Below, in pieces: positions 17,113 through 26,109 of a DNA stretch of 64,000 bases; the stretch's first letter is position 1; the number at the start of each line of letters is the position of its first letter. The notes under the pieces were generated by a model. The model did no database searches, was not told the origin of the DNA, and worked only from the letters and a program-made list of their open reading frames with translations. This DNA is from Opitutus sp. (GTDB lineage Bacteria; Verrucomicrobiota; Verrucomicrobiia; Opitutales; Opitutaceae). The stretch spans positions 992,001 to 1,056,000 of the forward strand of contig JANPZY010000004.1 of the NCBI GenBank assembly GCA_024707325.1. The letters run 5' to 3'. The translations under genes and the position numbers were made by a program.

Positions 17113-17150
17113 GCCGAACAGTGCAGTTGGCCTCAACTCAGTTGATCATT
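17113..17150 (-). other. attI-like site, array A leader
   Basis: The outer site GTTCGGC (minus strand) just before the first cassette gene is not part of an attC palindrome. Instead, GGCCAAC-TGCACT-GTTCGGC forms a short inverted pair, followed by CAACTCAGTTGAT (plus strand). The 31-base segment is nearly repeated at 58333-58365. An attI role is inferred; no integrase is nearby. Confidence 0.4.
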
Positions 17151-17322
17151 GCACTGCCAATGCACTCGACGAGGCAGCACAATAACCTTTCCGACGAAGT
17201 GTCGTTGCTGGTGTTGAAGTGGACGAGGAACCAAGCACCGGCAGTCTGCTAAGTTAGGGCATTAGCGCCAAGTCCGGCTTTCGGGAAAAAGTCCCGGTTT
17301 TGCGTTTTCGCGCGGACACAAG
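17151..17322. other. array leader region without a gene
   Basis: About 170 bp with no convincing reading frame. Its right part (near GGAACCAAGC and GGGAAAAAGTCCCGG) aligns loosely with 58625-58700, so the two leaders share more than the core site. Confidence 0.4.
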
Positions 17323-17348
17323 AAAGCCCGGCAGGGAAGCCGGGCTTT
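17323..17348 (-). terminator. probable terminator of the esterase gene at 17495
   Basis: Perfect 10-bp stem AAAGCCCGGC / GCCGGGCTTT with a 6-base loop. Read on the minus strand it runs into TTTCTT. It lies past the tandem repeat that follows the esterase stop. Confidence 0.6.
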
Positions 17349-17384
17349 GGCTAACGAGGGCTCAGACGGGACTCATTGCGGACC

Positions 17385-17492
17385 GAGTCGGGACAATGTC
17401 TGCACCGGGTCGAGCCAAGGTGCGGACCGGGTCGCGACGAGGTGCGGATCGAGTCGAGCCTGGGTGCGCGCCGAGTCGGGACGGGGTGCGGC
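17385..17492 (-). repeat. 22-bp degenerate tandem repeat array (copy 2 of 6)
   Basis: About five units, for example TGCGGACCGGGTCGCGACGA plus two bases. The array ends 2 bp from the stop of the minus-strand esterase. Relative to that gene it has the same orientation as copies 1 and 4. Confidence 0.75.
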
Positions 17493-17494
17493 TC

Positions 17495-18619
17495 TTATTT
17501 GAAGAAGAGCTGGAGGGTCTCGGCGAGGTAGTGGCGGGCGTTCATCCACGTGTGGCCGCCTTCGGTGATGAGTTCGATGTGCTTGATGTTCTTCTCCGTG
17601 AGGTAGCCGTTGAAGGCGGCGGCCTGTTGGTAGAGGAAGTCGCTCTTGCCGACGCCGAGCCAGAGGAGCTTGGTGCGGGCGTTGGTCGTGGCGGCGTCGG
17701 CGATGAAGCTCGGGAAATGTTTCTCACAGACCTCGGGCGTGAGGTAGGCGGCGTAGGAGCCGATCCAGGCGAACTTGTCGGGGTTATTGAACGCGGTGAA
17801 GAGCGACTGGCCGCCGCCGCGCGGGAATCCCGCGATGGCGCGGTGTTCGCGGTCGGCGATGACGCGGTAGTTGGCCTCGACGTAAGGGATGATGTTGGTG
17901 AGCAGTTCGTCGCCGAAGACGCGGTAAGCGGCGGCAACTTCCGGCGAGTCGGGGCGCGGCATGCCGACGTGCATGTTGCCGTAGGGCATCACGACGATCA
18001 TCGGCACGGCTTTCTTCTGCGCGATGAGGTTGTCGAGGATGACGTTGAGGCGGCCGGCGCGGAACCACGTCTCCTCGGTATCGGTGGTGCCGCTCACCAG
18101 GTAGAAAACGGGCAGCTTGTCCTTTCCGGCGCGGTAGCCGGGCGGTGTGTAGATGACGAGCGGGCGCGTGCGGTTGAGGGTCTTCGATTCGTAGAAGGCG
18201 TAGGTCAGCTCGCCGCGCGGGACGTCCTGCAGGTGATGCAGGCCGGGCGTGTCGCCGGGGATGTCCACGAGGCTGGCCTTGAAACCTTCGTTGGGAAAGA
18301 TGTCGGGGTTGACCGGATCGGCCACGCCCACGCCATCCACCACGAAATTGTAGGGATAGAGGTTGGGCTCGACCGGGCCGACGGTGATGGACCACAAGCC
18401 GGACTCGTCCTTTTGCATCGGCTGATTGCTCCGGAGGAATTGGCCGCTGAGTTCGACCTTTTGCGCGTGCGGCGCGCGGAAGCGGAACGTGACCGTGCGG
18501 TCGGCGTGCACCTCGGGCGACGGCGGCGGCGGCGTGCGGGTCGCAGGTTGGGCGAAAGCGGTCGCGGCGAGAAACAGCAGCGAGAACGCGAACGTGAGAG
18601 GCGCGAGGGAGTTTTTCAT
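17495..18619 (-). CDS. secreted CE1-type esterase (CBM48-like N-domain) with altered nucleophile elbow
   Basis: 374 residues: signal peptide to about residue 23 (ATAFAQ), a CBM48/E-set domain (about 40-125, VTFRFRAPHAQKVELSG), and an alpha/beta-hydrolase esterase domain (about 150-374) of the feruloyl/acetyl-xylan esterase type. The elbow that should read GxSxGG reads AGFPRGGG, so the nucleophile Ser (about residue 268) is Pro; a single T-to-C change in a TCG codon would explain it. The His motif (EGGHTWMNARHYL) is intact. The two related esterases at 32146 and 36046 keep GLSMGG. It is either a non-catalytic homologue or a sequence error. Confidence 0.8.
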   Translation of the reverse strand: MKNSLAPLTFAFSLLFLAATAFAQPATRTPPPPSPEVHADRTVTFRFRAPHAQKVELSGQFLRSNQPMQKDESGLWSITVGPVEPNLYPYNFVVDGVGVADPVNPDIFPNEGFKASLVDIPGDTPGLHHLQDVPRGELTYAFYESKTLNRTRPLVIYTPPGYRAGKDKLPVFYLVSGTTDTEETWFRAGRLNVILDNLIAQKKAVPMIVVMPYGNMHVGMPRPDSPEVAAAYRVFGDELLTNIIPYVEANYRVIADREHRAIAGFPRGGGQSLFTAFNNPDKFAWIGSYAAYLTPEVCEKHFPSFIADAATTNARTKLLWLGVGKSDFLYQQAAAFNGYLTEKNIKHIELITEGGHTWMNARHYLAETLQLFFK

Positions 18620-18702
18620 TGGGGGGTTTAGGTTTTCAGTTTTAGCCGCGAATGCTTCGCCTGTGCGAGAGGCAGGTTTTGGTTTTTAGCTTTTGGTTTT
18701 TA

Positions 18703-19339
18703 ACCACGAATGCTTGGCCTAACGGCTTCGCTTAAAGATGCCCTTCGCCTGATCGGCTCCGGTGTTGGATCGGAAGCGCGGCTGATCGCCGCGGGACCTT
18801 TGGTCGACGATCAGTCGACCCCTTGAACCTATCGCGGAGTCGATCAGACGGAGCGGATTCCAAAGCGCAGCCGGTAGGCGGAGCATTCGCGGTTAAAGAT
18901 CTCGGTTTTGTTTTTCTTGGACCACGAATGCTCCGCCTGCCGGCTTCGCTTAAAGAAGATGCCCTTCGCCTGATCGGCTCCGGTGTTGGACCGGAGGCGC
19001 GGCTGATCGCCGCGGATTTGGATTTTTGGGCGACGATCAGTCGACCCTTTGAACCTATTGCGGAGTCGGTTAGACAGAGCGGATTCCAAAGCGTAGCCGG
19101 TAGGCGAAGCTTTCGCGGTTAATATCTCGGTTTTATTTTTGAACCACGAATGCTTCGCCTAACGGCTTCGCTTAAAGATGCCCTTCGCCTGATTGGCTCC
19201 GGTGTTGGACCGGAGGCGCGGCTGATCGCCGCGGGTTTGGATTTTGGGCGACGATCAGTCGACCCCTTCAACCTATCGCGGAGTCGATCAGACGGAGTGG
19301 ATTCCAAAGCGTAGCCGGTAGGCGGAGCATTCGCGGTGA
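18703..19339. repeat. three tandem copies of a 200-bp element with inverted ends
   Basis: Copies begin at 18703, 18921 and 19143, each starting ACCACGAATGCT and ending with the inverted form (GGAGCATTCGCGGT). The 28-30 bp ends are imperfect inverted repeats. Inner parts are also palindromic (GATCGGCTCC, GGCGCGGCTGATCGCCGCGG). The copies share roughly 90% of bases by eye. A short partial fourth copy is seen near 18643-18670. They encode no convincing protein and resemble a MITE-like or REP-like structural element. Confidence 0.75.
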
Positions 19340-19340
19340 C

Positions 19341-21050
19341 CTAGCGCACCGGGATTTCGATCAACGCGACGGAGTGACCGAGCAGTGCGAATTCGAACTC
19401 GGCGGAGCCGGCCGAGGCGGTGACGGGCGCGAGCGGGAGCGCCTTCAAGTCGGCCGCGGCGTGGAGCTGCGCGATTTGCTCCGGCGTGGGCGATTGCGGT
19501 TCGCCGAGCGAGCGCCAGAACGTGAACGCGTTGGCGTGGGTTTCGTCGACCGGCGTGATCGTGGCGGCGGCGGGATGGTGCGCGGCCGTGAGCGCGTCGA
19601 TGCGCAGACGAACCGGCATGGCCTCGTCGAAACCCGCGGCGACGTCGTGGTAGCTCCACACAAGCAGCCGCAGCGCACCGGATTCCGTGCGCGTGGCGAC
19701 GATGCCGATGTCGGGCGCCGCGCGCACGCTGCTCGCGAGAATCTCGGCCGTCGTCCGCATGCCGGACGAAGTCGCCTGCACGCGCTCGCGACCGAGCTGC
19801 GCGAAAAGTTTGAAGGCGTTGAAAACCGGCAGCGCGACCTCGTTGGTCGTGAGCGCGCGCAGGCCGTTGAACCACGGTTGATCGTGAAACGTGAACGCCC
19901 ACGAAACGGCGCCCTGTAGATTACCGCCGTGGTGCGCGACGAGATCCTGTTTCCGCATGAACGACGCGGCGGTGTAGGACGCGAACTGCGAGGTGCGCCG
20001 GTAATCGCGCTCGGGGTCGAGCGTGGACGGACAGCCCGCGCAGCCTTCGGGATCGGACTCGCCGATGTAAACCGGCAGCGAGGCATACTCGGGAAAACTC
20101 GCGATGATGCGACTGTAACGATCGATCGTGACGAGGTGATTGCGGAGGTTCATCTCCACGCGGTCCTGCTCGTCGAGTCGCGTGAGTCCTTTCGCGTGAT
20201 ACGCGACGAAATCGAGCGGCGCACCGATTTCGTCCGTGGCGGCATTGCGGCCGGAGCGGCAGTGCTCGAGGAACGTGGTCATGAACACGTCGCCCTGTTT
20301 CCAATTCGGATCGGTCGTGTGCGGCGCGCCGACGCGGGCCTCGGGCACGACTTTTTTAACGGCGGCGGAGAAGTGATCGTAGAGCCGGCAGTAGTCCTCG
20401 ACGCTGCCCTTGAAGTAAGGCGACTCGGGTTCGTTCCACAGCTCCCAGAGCCAGGACGCAACGACTTCGCGGCCGTAGCGTTCGACGTTGTGCTGCACCC
20501 ACGCCTCGATGAACGCCTGCCACTTCGCGTAGTCCTTCGGCGGATAATACGCGCCGCCTTCGAGAATGTCGCCGGCGGGCAGACCGCGCTTCACGAGCGT
20601 CGGCGTGTAGGGTTCGGGTTTCGACGAAAGCGCCTGCGGCATGAAGCTCGCCTGCACAAACGGCTGCAGACCGGGGCGCGTGAGTTCGTCGAAAATCGCG
20701 TCGACGATCTTCCAGTTGTAGACGGGATTTCCGTCCGCGTCCTCGGTGTAGACGTTGGTGCTCGACCATTTCAGCGCGAGCGTGCCGTCGCCGCTTGTAT
20801 TCAAATGATGGACACGGATGCGCACCGGCTCGTCCTTCGCGAACGATGTGAGCTCGTGCAGGAGGTGTTTCCCTTCGGGCGTGAGCGTCGTGAGCGCCTC
20901 GTCGTAGCCGAAATAATTCCAGATCGGACGGAGTTCGCCCGCGGGTTGGTCCGCGCGGACGAGCATGTTGACAGGAGCGGTGGCCGCCAAAGCGGAGGCT
21001 GCGAGCGCAGCGCACAGCGCGGGCGGGAGAAACGTTTTGAGGGAAAGCAT
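19341..21050 (-). CDS. secreted GH39 family glycosidase (beta-xylosidase type)
   Basis: 569 residues with a signal peptide to about 22 (AALAASALAA). The (beta/alpha)8 barrel has the family acid/base in WLWELWNEPE (Glu near 206) and the nucleophile in VYIGESDPEG (Glu near 330), and a C-terminal beta domain follows. GH39 enzymes remove xylose from xylo-oligosaccharides by a retaining mechanism. The gene is transcribed divergently from the GH3 gene at 21249, with about 200 bp of shared promoter region. A CxxC (GCAGC) after the nucleophile is unusual. Downstream lies the triple inverted-end repeat. Confidence 0.85.
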   Translation of the reverse strand: MLSLKTFLPPALCAALAASALAATAPVNMLVRADQPAGELRPIWNYFGYDEALTTLTPEGKHLLHELTSFAKDEPVRIRVHHLNTSGDGTLALKWSSTNVYTEDADGNPVYNWKIVDAIFDELTRPGLQPFVQASFMPQALSSKPEPYTPTLVKRGLPAGDILEGGAYYPPKDYAKWQAFIEAWVQHNVERYGREVVASWLWELWNEPESPYFKGSVEDYCRLYDHFSAAVKKVVPEARVGAPHTTDPNWKQGDVFMTTFLEHCRSGRNAATDEIGAPLDFVAYHAKGLTRLDEQDRVEMNLRNHLVTIDRYSRIIASFPEYASLPVYIGESDPEGCAGCPSTLDPERDYRRTSQFASYTAASFMRKQDLVAHHGGNLQGAVSWAFTFHDQPWFNGLRALTTNEVALPVFNAFKLFAQLGRERVQATSSGMRTTAEILASSVRAAPDIGIVATRTESGALRLLVWSYHDVAAGFDEAMPVRLRIDALTAAHHPAAATITPVDETHANAFTFWRSLGEPQSPTPEQIAQLHAAADLKALPLAPVTASAGSAEFEFALLGHSVALIEIPVR

Positions 21051-21248
21051 CCGGGGAACGGGAACGGGGTAAATCCAACGGTTTGGTCGGAGGCGGCGCT
21101 CGGCAAATGACGCTTGGCTTCACCGTAAAGTGCGAAGGCGGACAGGCGGGGAGAGACAAACGCGGCATATCAAATGTAAGATTGTCATCGAACGTGCGAC
21201 GCGGGTCCGCGTCGGGTGCACTGTCGACCTTTCGATTCCGATCTGCCC

Positions 21249-23966
21249 ATGAACTTGTTCCCCCTCCCCCTTCGGCAGGCGCGGGCGCTTTGCGCGCTGT
21301 TCGCCGCCTTTTTCTTCGCCTTCTCGGCCGTGTTCGCGGCCGACGAGACCTGCACCACCTGCGGTGGTCGCGTGGTCGTCAGCGGAGAGTTCGCGCACAG
21401 CAAAACGATTCCGTATCCGCGCATCGCCGGTGCGGAGGCGGATCCCGAAGCGTATCTCGAAGACGTGCACGGTCCGCGCTTCACGGTGACCGTTTCCAAT
21501 CTGCCCGCGGGTCGCTACACGCTCGAGATCGGCGCGGCCGAGACCGAGGCGGAAGCGGCCGGCGAGCGCGTGTTCGACGTCGCGGTCGGCGAGCAATCGT
21601 TCGCGCGCGGCGTGGACCTCTTCGCGACAGCCGGCGCCCGCAAGGTGACGTTCGTGCGCGGCGAGATCGAGAAGGTCGACGACGCGCTGCGCGGACCGTT
21701 GCAGCTCATCTTCTCCGCAACGAAGGGCCACGCGAAGTTCAACACCATCACGATCAAGAATCAGGACGGCGAGGAAGTCGTCGCGTTTGCCGCCAACGAG
21801 CTCGCCGATGCGTTCGGCGCCGCGGCGCTCGTGCCGCCGGAGGTGAAGGAGCCGGCGATCTGGCGCGATCCGTCGAAGCCGCTTCGTGCGCGCTCCGACG
21901 ATCTCATCCGCCGCATGTCGCTCGCGGAAAAAGTTTCCCAACTGAAAAACGCCGCGCCCGCGATCGCGCGTCTCGGCCTGCCCGCCTACGATTACTGGAA
22001 CGAGGCGCTGCACGGCGTCGCGAACAACGGCATCGCGACGGTTTTCCCGCAATCGGTCGGCGCCGCGGCGTCGTGGAATCCCGAGTTGTTCAAGCAGGAG
22101 GGCACGGTCATCGGCATCGAAGGCCGCGCGAAATTCAACGACTACGCCAACCGCCACGGCGGTGACTCCAAGTGGTGGGCGGGCCTCACTTACTGGACGC
22201 CGAACATTAACATCTTCCGCGATCCGCGCTGGGGCCGCGGTCAGGAAACCTACGGCGAAGACCCGTATCTCACCGCCGAAATCGGCATCGCCTTCGTGAA
22301 GGGCATTCAGGGCGATCATCCCGACTACATGCTCGCGATGGCGTGCGCGAAGCACTTCGCGGTGCACAGCGGTCCCGAGCCGAGCCGCCACAGTTTCAAC
22401 GCGGTCATCTCCGATCGCGATCTCTACGACACCTACCTGCCGCAATTCGAGCGCGTCGTGCGCGAGGGCAAGGTCGCCGGCGTGATGAGCTCCTACAACG
22501 CCGTCAACGGCGTGCCCGCGAGCGCGAGTTCGTTCCTGCTCACCGATCTGCTCCGCAAGCAGTGGGGCTTCGACGGCTACGTGGTCTCCGACTGCGACGC
22601 GATCCGCGACATCTACGGCGCGAAGATGCACGCCTACGTGAAGACCGCGGAAGAAGCCGCGGCCCTCGCGGTGAAGGCCGGCTGCAATCTCTGCTGCGGC
22701 GGCGATTACAACGCGCTCGTGCGCGCCGTGCAGCAGGGCCTCGTGACCGAAAAGGAAATCGACAACGCGCTCTATCACACGCTGTGGACGCGTTTCCGTC
22801 TCGGCCTCTTCGATCCGGCCGATCGCGTGCCGTTCAACGCCTACACGATCAAGGACAACGATCTCCCGCAGCACGGCCAGGTCGCGCTCGAACTCGCGCG
22901 CCAGTCGATCGTGGTGCTGAAGAACGACGGCGTTCTCCCGCTCGATCGCACGAAGCTGAAGACGATCGCCGTCATCGGTCCCAACGCCGCCTCGAAGTCG
23001 ATGCTCGAGGGCAATTACCACGGCTCCGCTTCGCGCTCGATTTCGATTCTCGACGGCATCCGCAATCTCGTCGCCAACGAGGTGAAGATCGTCACCGCGA
23101 TGGGCAGCCCGATCACGACCAAGCCCGGCACCGCGCCGTGGAGCGGTCAGGACAACACCACCACGCGTTCGGTCGAGGAATTGAAAGCCGAAGCGCTCGA
23201 AATCGCCGCGCAAGGCGACCTCATCATCTACGTCGGCGGCATCACGCCCGCGCAGGAAGGCGAGAGCTTTGACCGCGATTCGATCGAACTCCCCGCCGAG
23301 CAGGAAGATCTCATCCGCGCGCTCCACGCCACCGGCAAACCGGTCGTGATGGTCAACTGCAGCGGCTCCGCGATGGCGCTCACGTGGCAGGACGAAAACC
23401 TGCCCGCGATCGTGCAGGCGTGGTATCCCGGACAGGAAGGCGGCCGCGCCGTCGCTGAAGTGTTGTTCGGCGAAATCAATCCATCGGGTCACCTGCCGGT
23501 CACGTTCTACCGCGCCACCGCCGATCTGCCGGACTTCAACGACTACAACATGAAGGGCCGCACGTATCGCTACTTCACGGGCCAGCCGCTCTACCCGTTT
23601 GGCCACGGCCTGAGCTACACGACGTTCGACTACTCGAATCTGCGCGTCTCCCGCGCGGGCAAGGATTCGGTCAAGGTCACGCTCGAGGTCGCCAACACCG
23701 GCGCACGCGAGGGCGACGATGTCGTGCAGCTCTACGCCACGCCGCCCGCTTCGTCGCAGCCGCAGGAAATCCGCGCGCTGTGCGGTTTCACGCGCGTGAG
23801 CCTGAAGCCCGGCGAAAAGAAGAAGATCACGATCACCGTGCCGGTCGTCGCGCTGCGTCGTTGGGACGAAAAGAAAAACGCCTACGCGATCCCGTCCGGC
23901 GAATGGACGATCGCCGCCGGCGCGTCGTCCGCCGACCTGCGCCAGACGGCGAAAGTGAAACTCTAA
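21249..23966 (+). CDS. secreted GH3 glycosidase (beta-xylosidase/beta-glucosidase type)
   Basis: 905 residues. The ATG at 21249 is preferred because it opens a signal peptide (ending AVFAADE). An inserted carbohydrate-binding or malectin-like region (about 30-190) precedes the GH3 barrel (about 210-520; ARLGLPAYDYWNEALHG, and nucleophile Asp near 448 in VVSDCDAI), the alpha/beta sandwich (about 540-760) and a fibronectin-III-like domain (about 800-905). The NEALHG and GPEPSRHSF motifs fit xylan-type GH3 enzymes. It is followed after 22 bp by the GH97 gene, so both are likely in one operon. Confidence 0.88.
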   Translation: MNLFPLPLRQARALCALFAAFFFAFSAVFAADETCTTCGGRVVVSGEFAHSKTIPYPRIAGAEADPEAYLEDVHGPRFTVTVSNLPAGRYTLEIGAAETEAEAAGERVFDVAVGEQSFARGVDLFATAGARKVTFVRGEIEKVDDALRGPLQLIFSATKGHAKFNTITIKNQDGEEVVAFAANELADAFGAAALVPPEVKEPAIWRDPSKPLRARSDDLIRRMSLAEKVSQLKNAAPAIARLGLPAYDYWNEALHGVANNGIATVFPQSVGAAASWNPELFKQEGTVIGIEGRAKFNDYANRHGGDSKWWAGLTYWTPNINIFRDPRWGRGQETYGEDPYLTAEIGIAFVKGIQGDHPDYMLAMACAKHFAVHSGPEPSRHSFNAVISDRDLYDTYLPQFERVVREGKVAGVMSSYNAVNGVPASASSFLLTDLLRKQWGFDGYVVSDCDAIRDIYGAKMHAYVKTAEEAAALAVKAGCNLCCGGDYNALVRAVQQGLVTEKEIDNALYHTLWTRFRLGLFDPADRVPFNAYTIKDNDLPQHGQVALELARQSIVVLKNDGVLPLDRTKLKTIAVIGPNAASKSMLEGNYHGSASRSISILDGIRNLVANEVKIVTAMGSPITTKPGTAPWSGQDNTTTRSVEELKAEALEIAAQGDLIIYVGGITPAQEGESFDRDSIELPAEQEDLIRALHATGKPVVMVNCSGSAMALTWQDENLPAIVQAWYPGQEGGRAVAEVLFGEINPSGHLPVTFYRATADLPDFNDYNMKGRTYRYFTGQPLYPFGHGLSYTTFDYSNLRVSRAGKDSVKVTLEVANTGAREGDDVVQLYATPPASSQPQEIRALCGFTRVSLKPGEKKKITITVPVVALRRWDEKKNAYAIPSGEWTIAAGASSADLRQTAKVKL

Positions 23967-23988
23967 CGCACCCTCCGCTCTCCTGATA

Positions 23989-25977
23989 ATGTTGCCCAAA
24001 ATCCCCTCCCTCCGCACCGGCTTCGCGCTCGGTGCGCTGTTTCTCGCCTTCTCTTCGGCGCACGCCGCCGAGGAGAAAATCGCGTCGCCCGACGGACGCG
24101 TCGTCGTGATCGTCGATGACAACGACGGCCTGCGTTATCGTGTGACGCTCGACGGCCAGCCGGTCCTCGCGCCGTCGCGGATGGGATTGGATTTCGCGGG
24201 CGGCTTTTCGCTCGGACGCGTCGCGTCCATCAAAGGCGCGGAGCGTTCGAGCCACGATGGCACGTGGGAAAATCCCTTCGGCCACCGTCGCATCGAGCGT
24301 GATCGTTATCAGGAGCTGCGGCTGAAAGTGCAGGAGCGCGCCGACGCGCCTGCGCAACTGGTCGTGATCGTGCGCGCCTACGACGAAGGCGTGGCGTTTC
24401 GCTACGAGATTCCGGTGCAGCCGGGACTCGAGGACTACGTCGTCGTGCAGGAACGCACGGAGTTCGTCTTCCCCGACGACCTCACGTGCTGGGCGGGCGA
24501 CTACTCGGACTGCGCCGAATCGCAGTATCCCGAAAAACGTCTCACCCAACTCGGCACCGACGTCGCGCGTCCGCACGTGCTGCCGCTGGTCGTGCGTCTG
24601 CCGCATGGCTTCGCGGCAATCGCCGAATCCGATCTGCTCGATTGGGCGGGCATGTTCGTCACGGCCGCCGGTCCGGGCGCCGACGGCAAACCGCGTCCCG
24701 GTGCGCGCGCGACGCTGCCCACGCGCAAGGACGGACGCGGCCTCGTCGCCGGTCGCGATCATCGCCAGAGCCCGTGGCGCGTGATTCAGCTCGCGCGCGA
24801 AGCGAAGGATCTCGTGGCGACGGATTTCATCGCGACGCTCGCCACGCCGTCGCAGATCGCGGACACGTCGTGGATCAAGCCCGGCATCAGCGCGTGGGAT
24901 TCGTGGTGGACGGGTTTCAATCCCACCCAGCCCGGCTACACCGGCCTGCGTTCGCGCGGCGACACCCGCTCCCACAAGGAGTATATCGATTTCGCGGCGG
25001 AGATGGGTTTCGATTACCAGCTCATCGACTGGTATTGGTATGAACCGATGAACAGCCCGAAGGCGGACCTCACCAAGCCCGCCGCGCACGTCGATCTGCC
25101 GGGCCTCGTCGCCTACGCGCGCGAGCGCAACGTCCGTCTCCTCCTCTGGCTCGATTCGCACGACGTCGAGCGTCAGGGCTTCGACAAAGTTTTCGCTCAG
25201 GCAAAGGCGTGGGGCTTCGTGGGCGTGAAGATCGATTTCATGAACAACGACAGCCAGGAAACGGTGCGCTGGTATGTCGACTGCCTCGCCGCTGCGGCGC
25301 GCTACGAACTGCTCGTGAATCTCCACGGCGCCTACAAGCCCACCGGCCTCGCGCGCACGTGGCCCAACTACATCACGCAGGAAGGTGTATTGGGAAATGA
25401 ATACTCGAAGATTCGCGCCGACGCGTGCACCACGCTGCACACGATCACGCTGCCCTTCACGCGCGGTCTGCTCGGACCGATGGATTTCACACCGGGCGGC
25501 TTCCTCAATCGCACCGCGGCTGACTTCAAGATCAACGCGCCCGCTGAAGTCATCGGCACGCGTGCGCGTCAGCTCGCCGAAACGGTTGTGTATTTCAGCC
25601 CGCTGCTCGTTCTCTGCGACAGCCCGACGAACTATCGCGGCCAGCCCGGCGTGGAGTTCTTCCGCGGCCTGCCGACCGTATGGGATGAGTCGATCGCGCT
25701 CTCCGCGGAATTCGCCGAGCACGTCGTGATCGCGCGCCGCTCGGGCGACCGCTGGTATCTCGCCGCGATGAACGGCGACGCGCCCGTGACGCTCCGCGTG
25801 CCCGCGTCCTTCCTCGGCTCGGGCAACTGGGAACTCCGCGCGTTCGCCGACACGCCTGAGTCCGGCGAACAACCGGAAAAGATCGCGGAAACGCGCCGCA
25901 CGGTGAGCGCCAGCGACACGCTCGAACTCACGCTCGCGCCCGCCGGCGGTTACGCCGCCGTGCTGACGAAGCGCTGA
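23989..25977 (+). CDS. secreted GH97 alpha-glycosidase
   Basis: 662 residues with a signal peptide to about 26 (SSAHAAEEK). An N-terminal beta-sandwich (about 30-270) is followed by a (beta/alpha)8 barrel (about 275-560; LLLWLDSHDVERQG and VKIDFMNNDSQE) and a C-terminal beta domain. The Asp in KIDFMNND sits where retaining GH97 members (alpha-galactosidase type) have the nucleophile; inverting members use Glu residues elsewhere. The substrate is therefore inferred to be an alpha-linked galactose or glucose side chain. It lies in one operon with GH3 and a clear terminator follows. Confidence 0.85.
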   Translation: MLPKIPSLRTGFALGALFLAFSSAHAAEEKIASPDGRVVVIVDDNDGLRYRVTLDGQPVLAPSRMGLDFAGGFSLGRVASIKGAERSSHDGTWENPFGHRRIERDRYQELRLKVQERADAPAQLVVIVRAYDEGVAFRYEIPVQPGLEDYVVVQERTEFVFPDDLTCWAGDYSDCAESQYPEKRLTQLGTDVARPHVLPLVVRLPHGFAAIAESDLLDWAGMFVTAAGPGADGKPRPGARATLPTRKDGRGLVAGRDHRQSPWRVIQLAREAKDLVATDFIATLATPSQIADTSWIKPGISAWDSWWTGFNPTQPGYTGLRSRGDTRSHKEYIDFAAEMGFDYQLIDWYWYEPMNSPKADLTKPAAHVDLPGLVAYARERNVRLLLWLDSHDVERQGFDKVFAQAKAWGFVGVKIDFMNNDSQETVRWYVDCLAAAARYELLVNLHGAYKPTGLARTWPNYITQEGVLGNEYSKIRADACTTLHTITLPFTRGLLGPMDFTPGGFLNRTAADFKINAPAEVIGTRARQLAETVVYFSPLLVLCDSPTNYRGQPGVEFFRGLPTVWDESIALSAEFAEHVVIARRSGDRWYLAAMNGDAPVTLRVPASFLGSGNWELRAFADTPESGEQPEKIAETRRTVSASDTLELTLAPAGGYAAVLTKR

Positions 25978-25999
25978 GACTGCCTTGATCCAAACTCCA

Positions 26000-26030
26000 A
26001 AACCGCCAGCCGCACGCTGGCGGTTTTTTT
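26000..26030 (+). terminator. intrinsic terminator of the GH3-GH97 operon
   Basis: Stem AACCGCCAG / CTGGCGGTT with a 7-base loop, followed by a run of seven T, 22 bp after the GH97 stop. Confidence 0.88.
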
Positions 26031-26109
26031 GTGAACTGAATCTGACCCTTTCTACGTGGGAACGCGTCAGGCGGCGTGTTCGTTTTCCCTCACCCTTCCC
26101 CGCTCCTGT

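Noticed and set aside
18823-19122. 99-residue frame in the triple repeat
   Set aside because: It only reads through the repeat copies and changes between copies; no protein pattern.
21120-24122. 1000-residue minus-strand frame
   Set aside because: Mirror of the GH3 gene; no signal, domain or start context.
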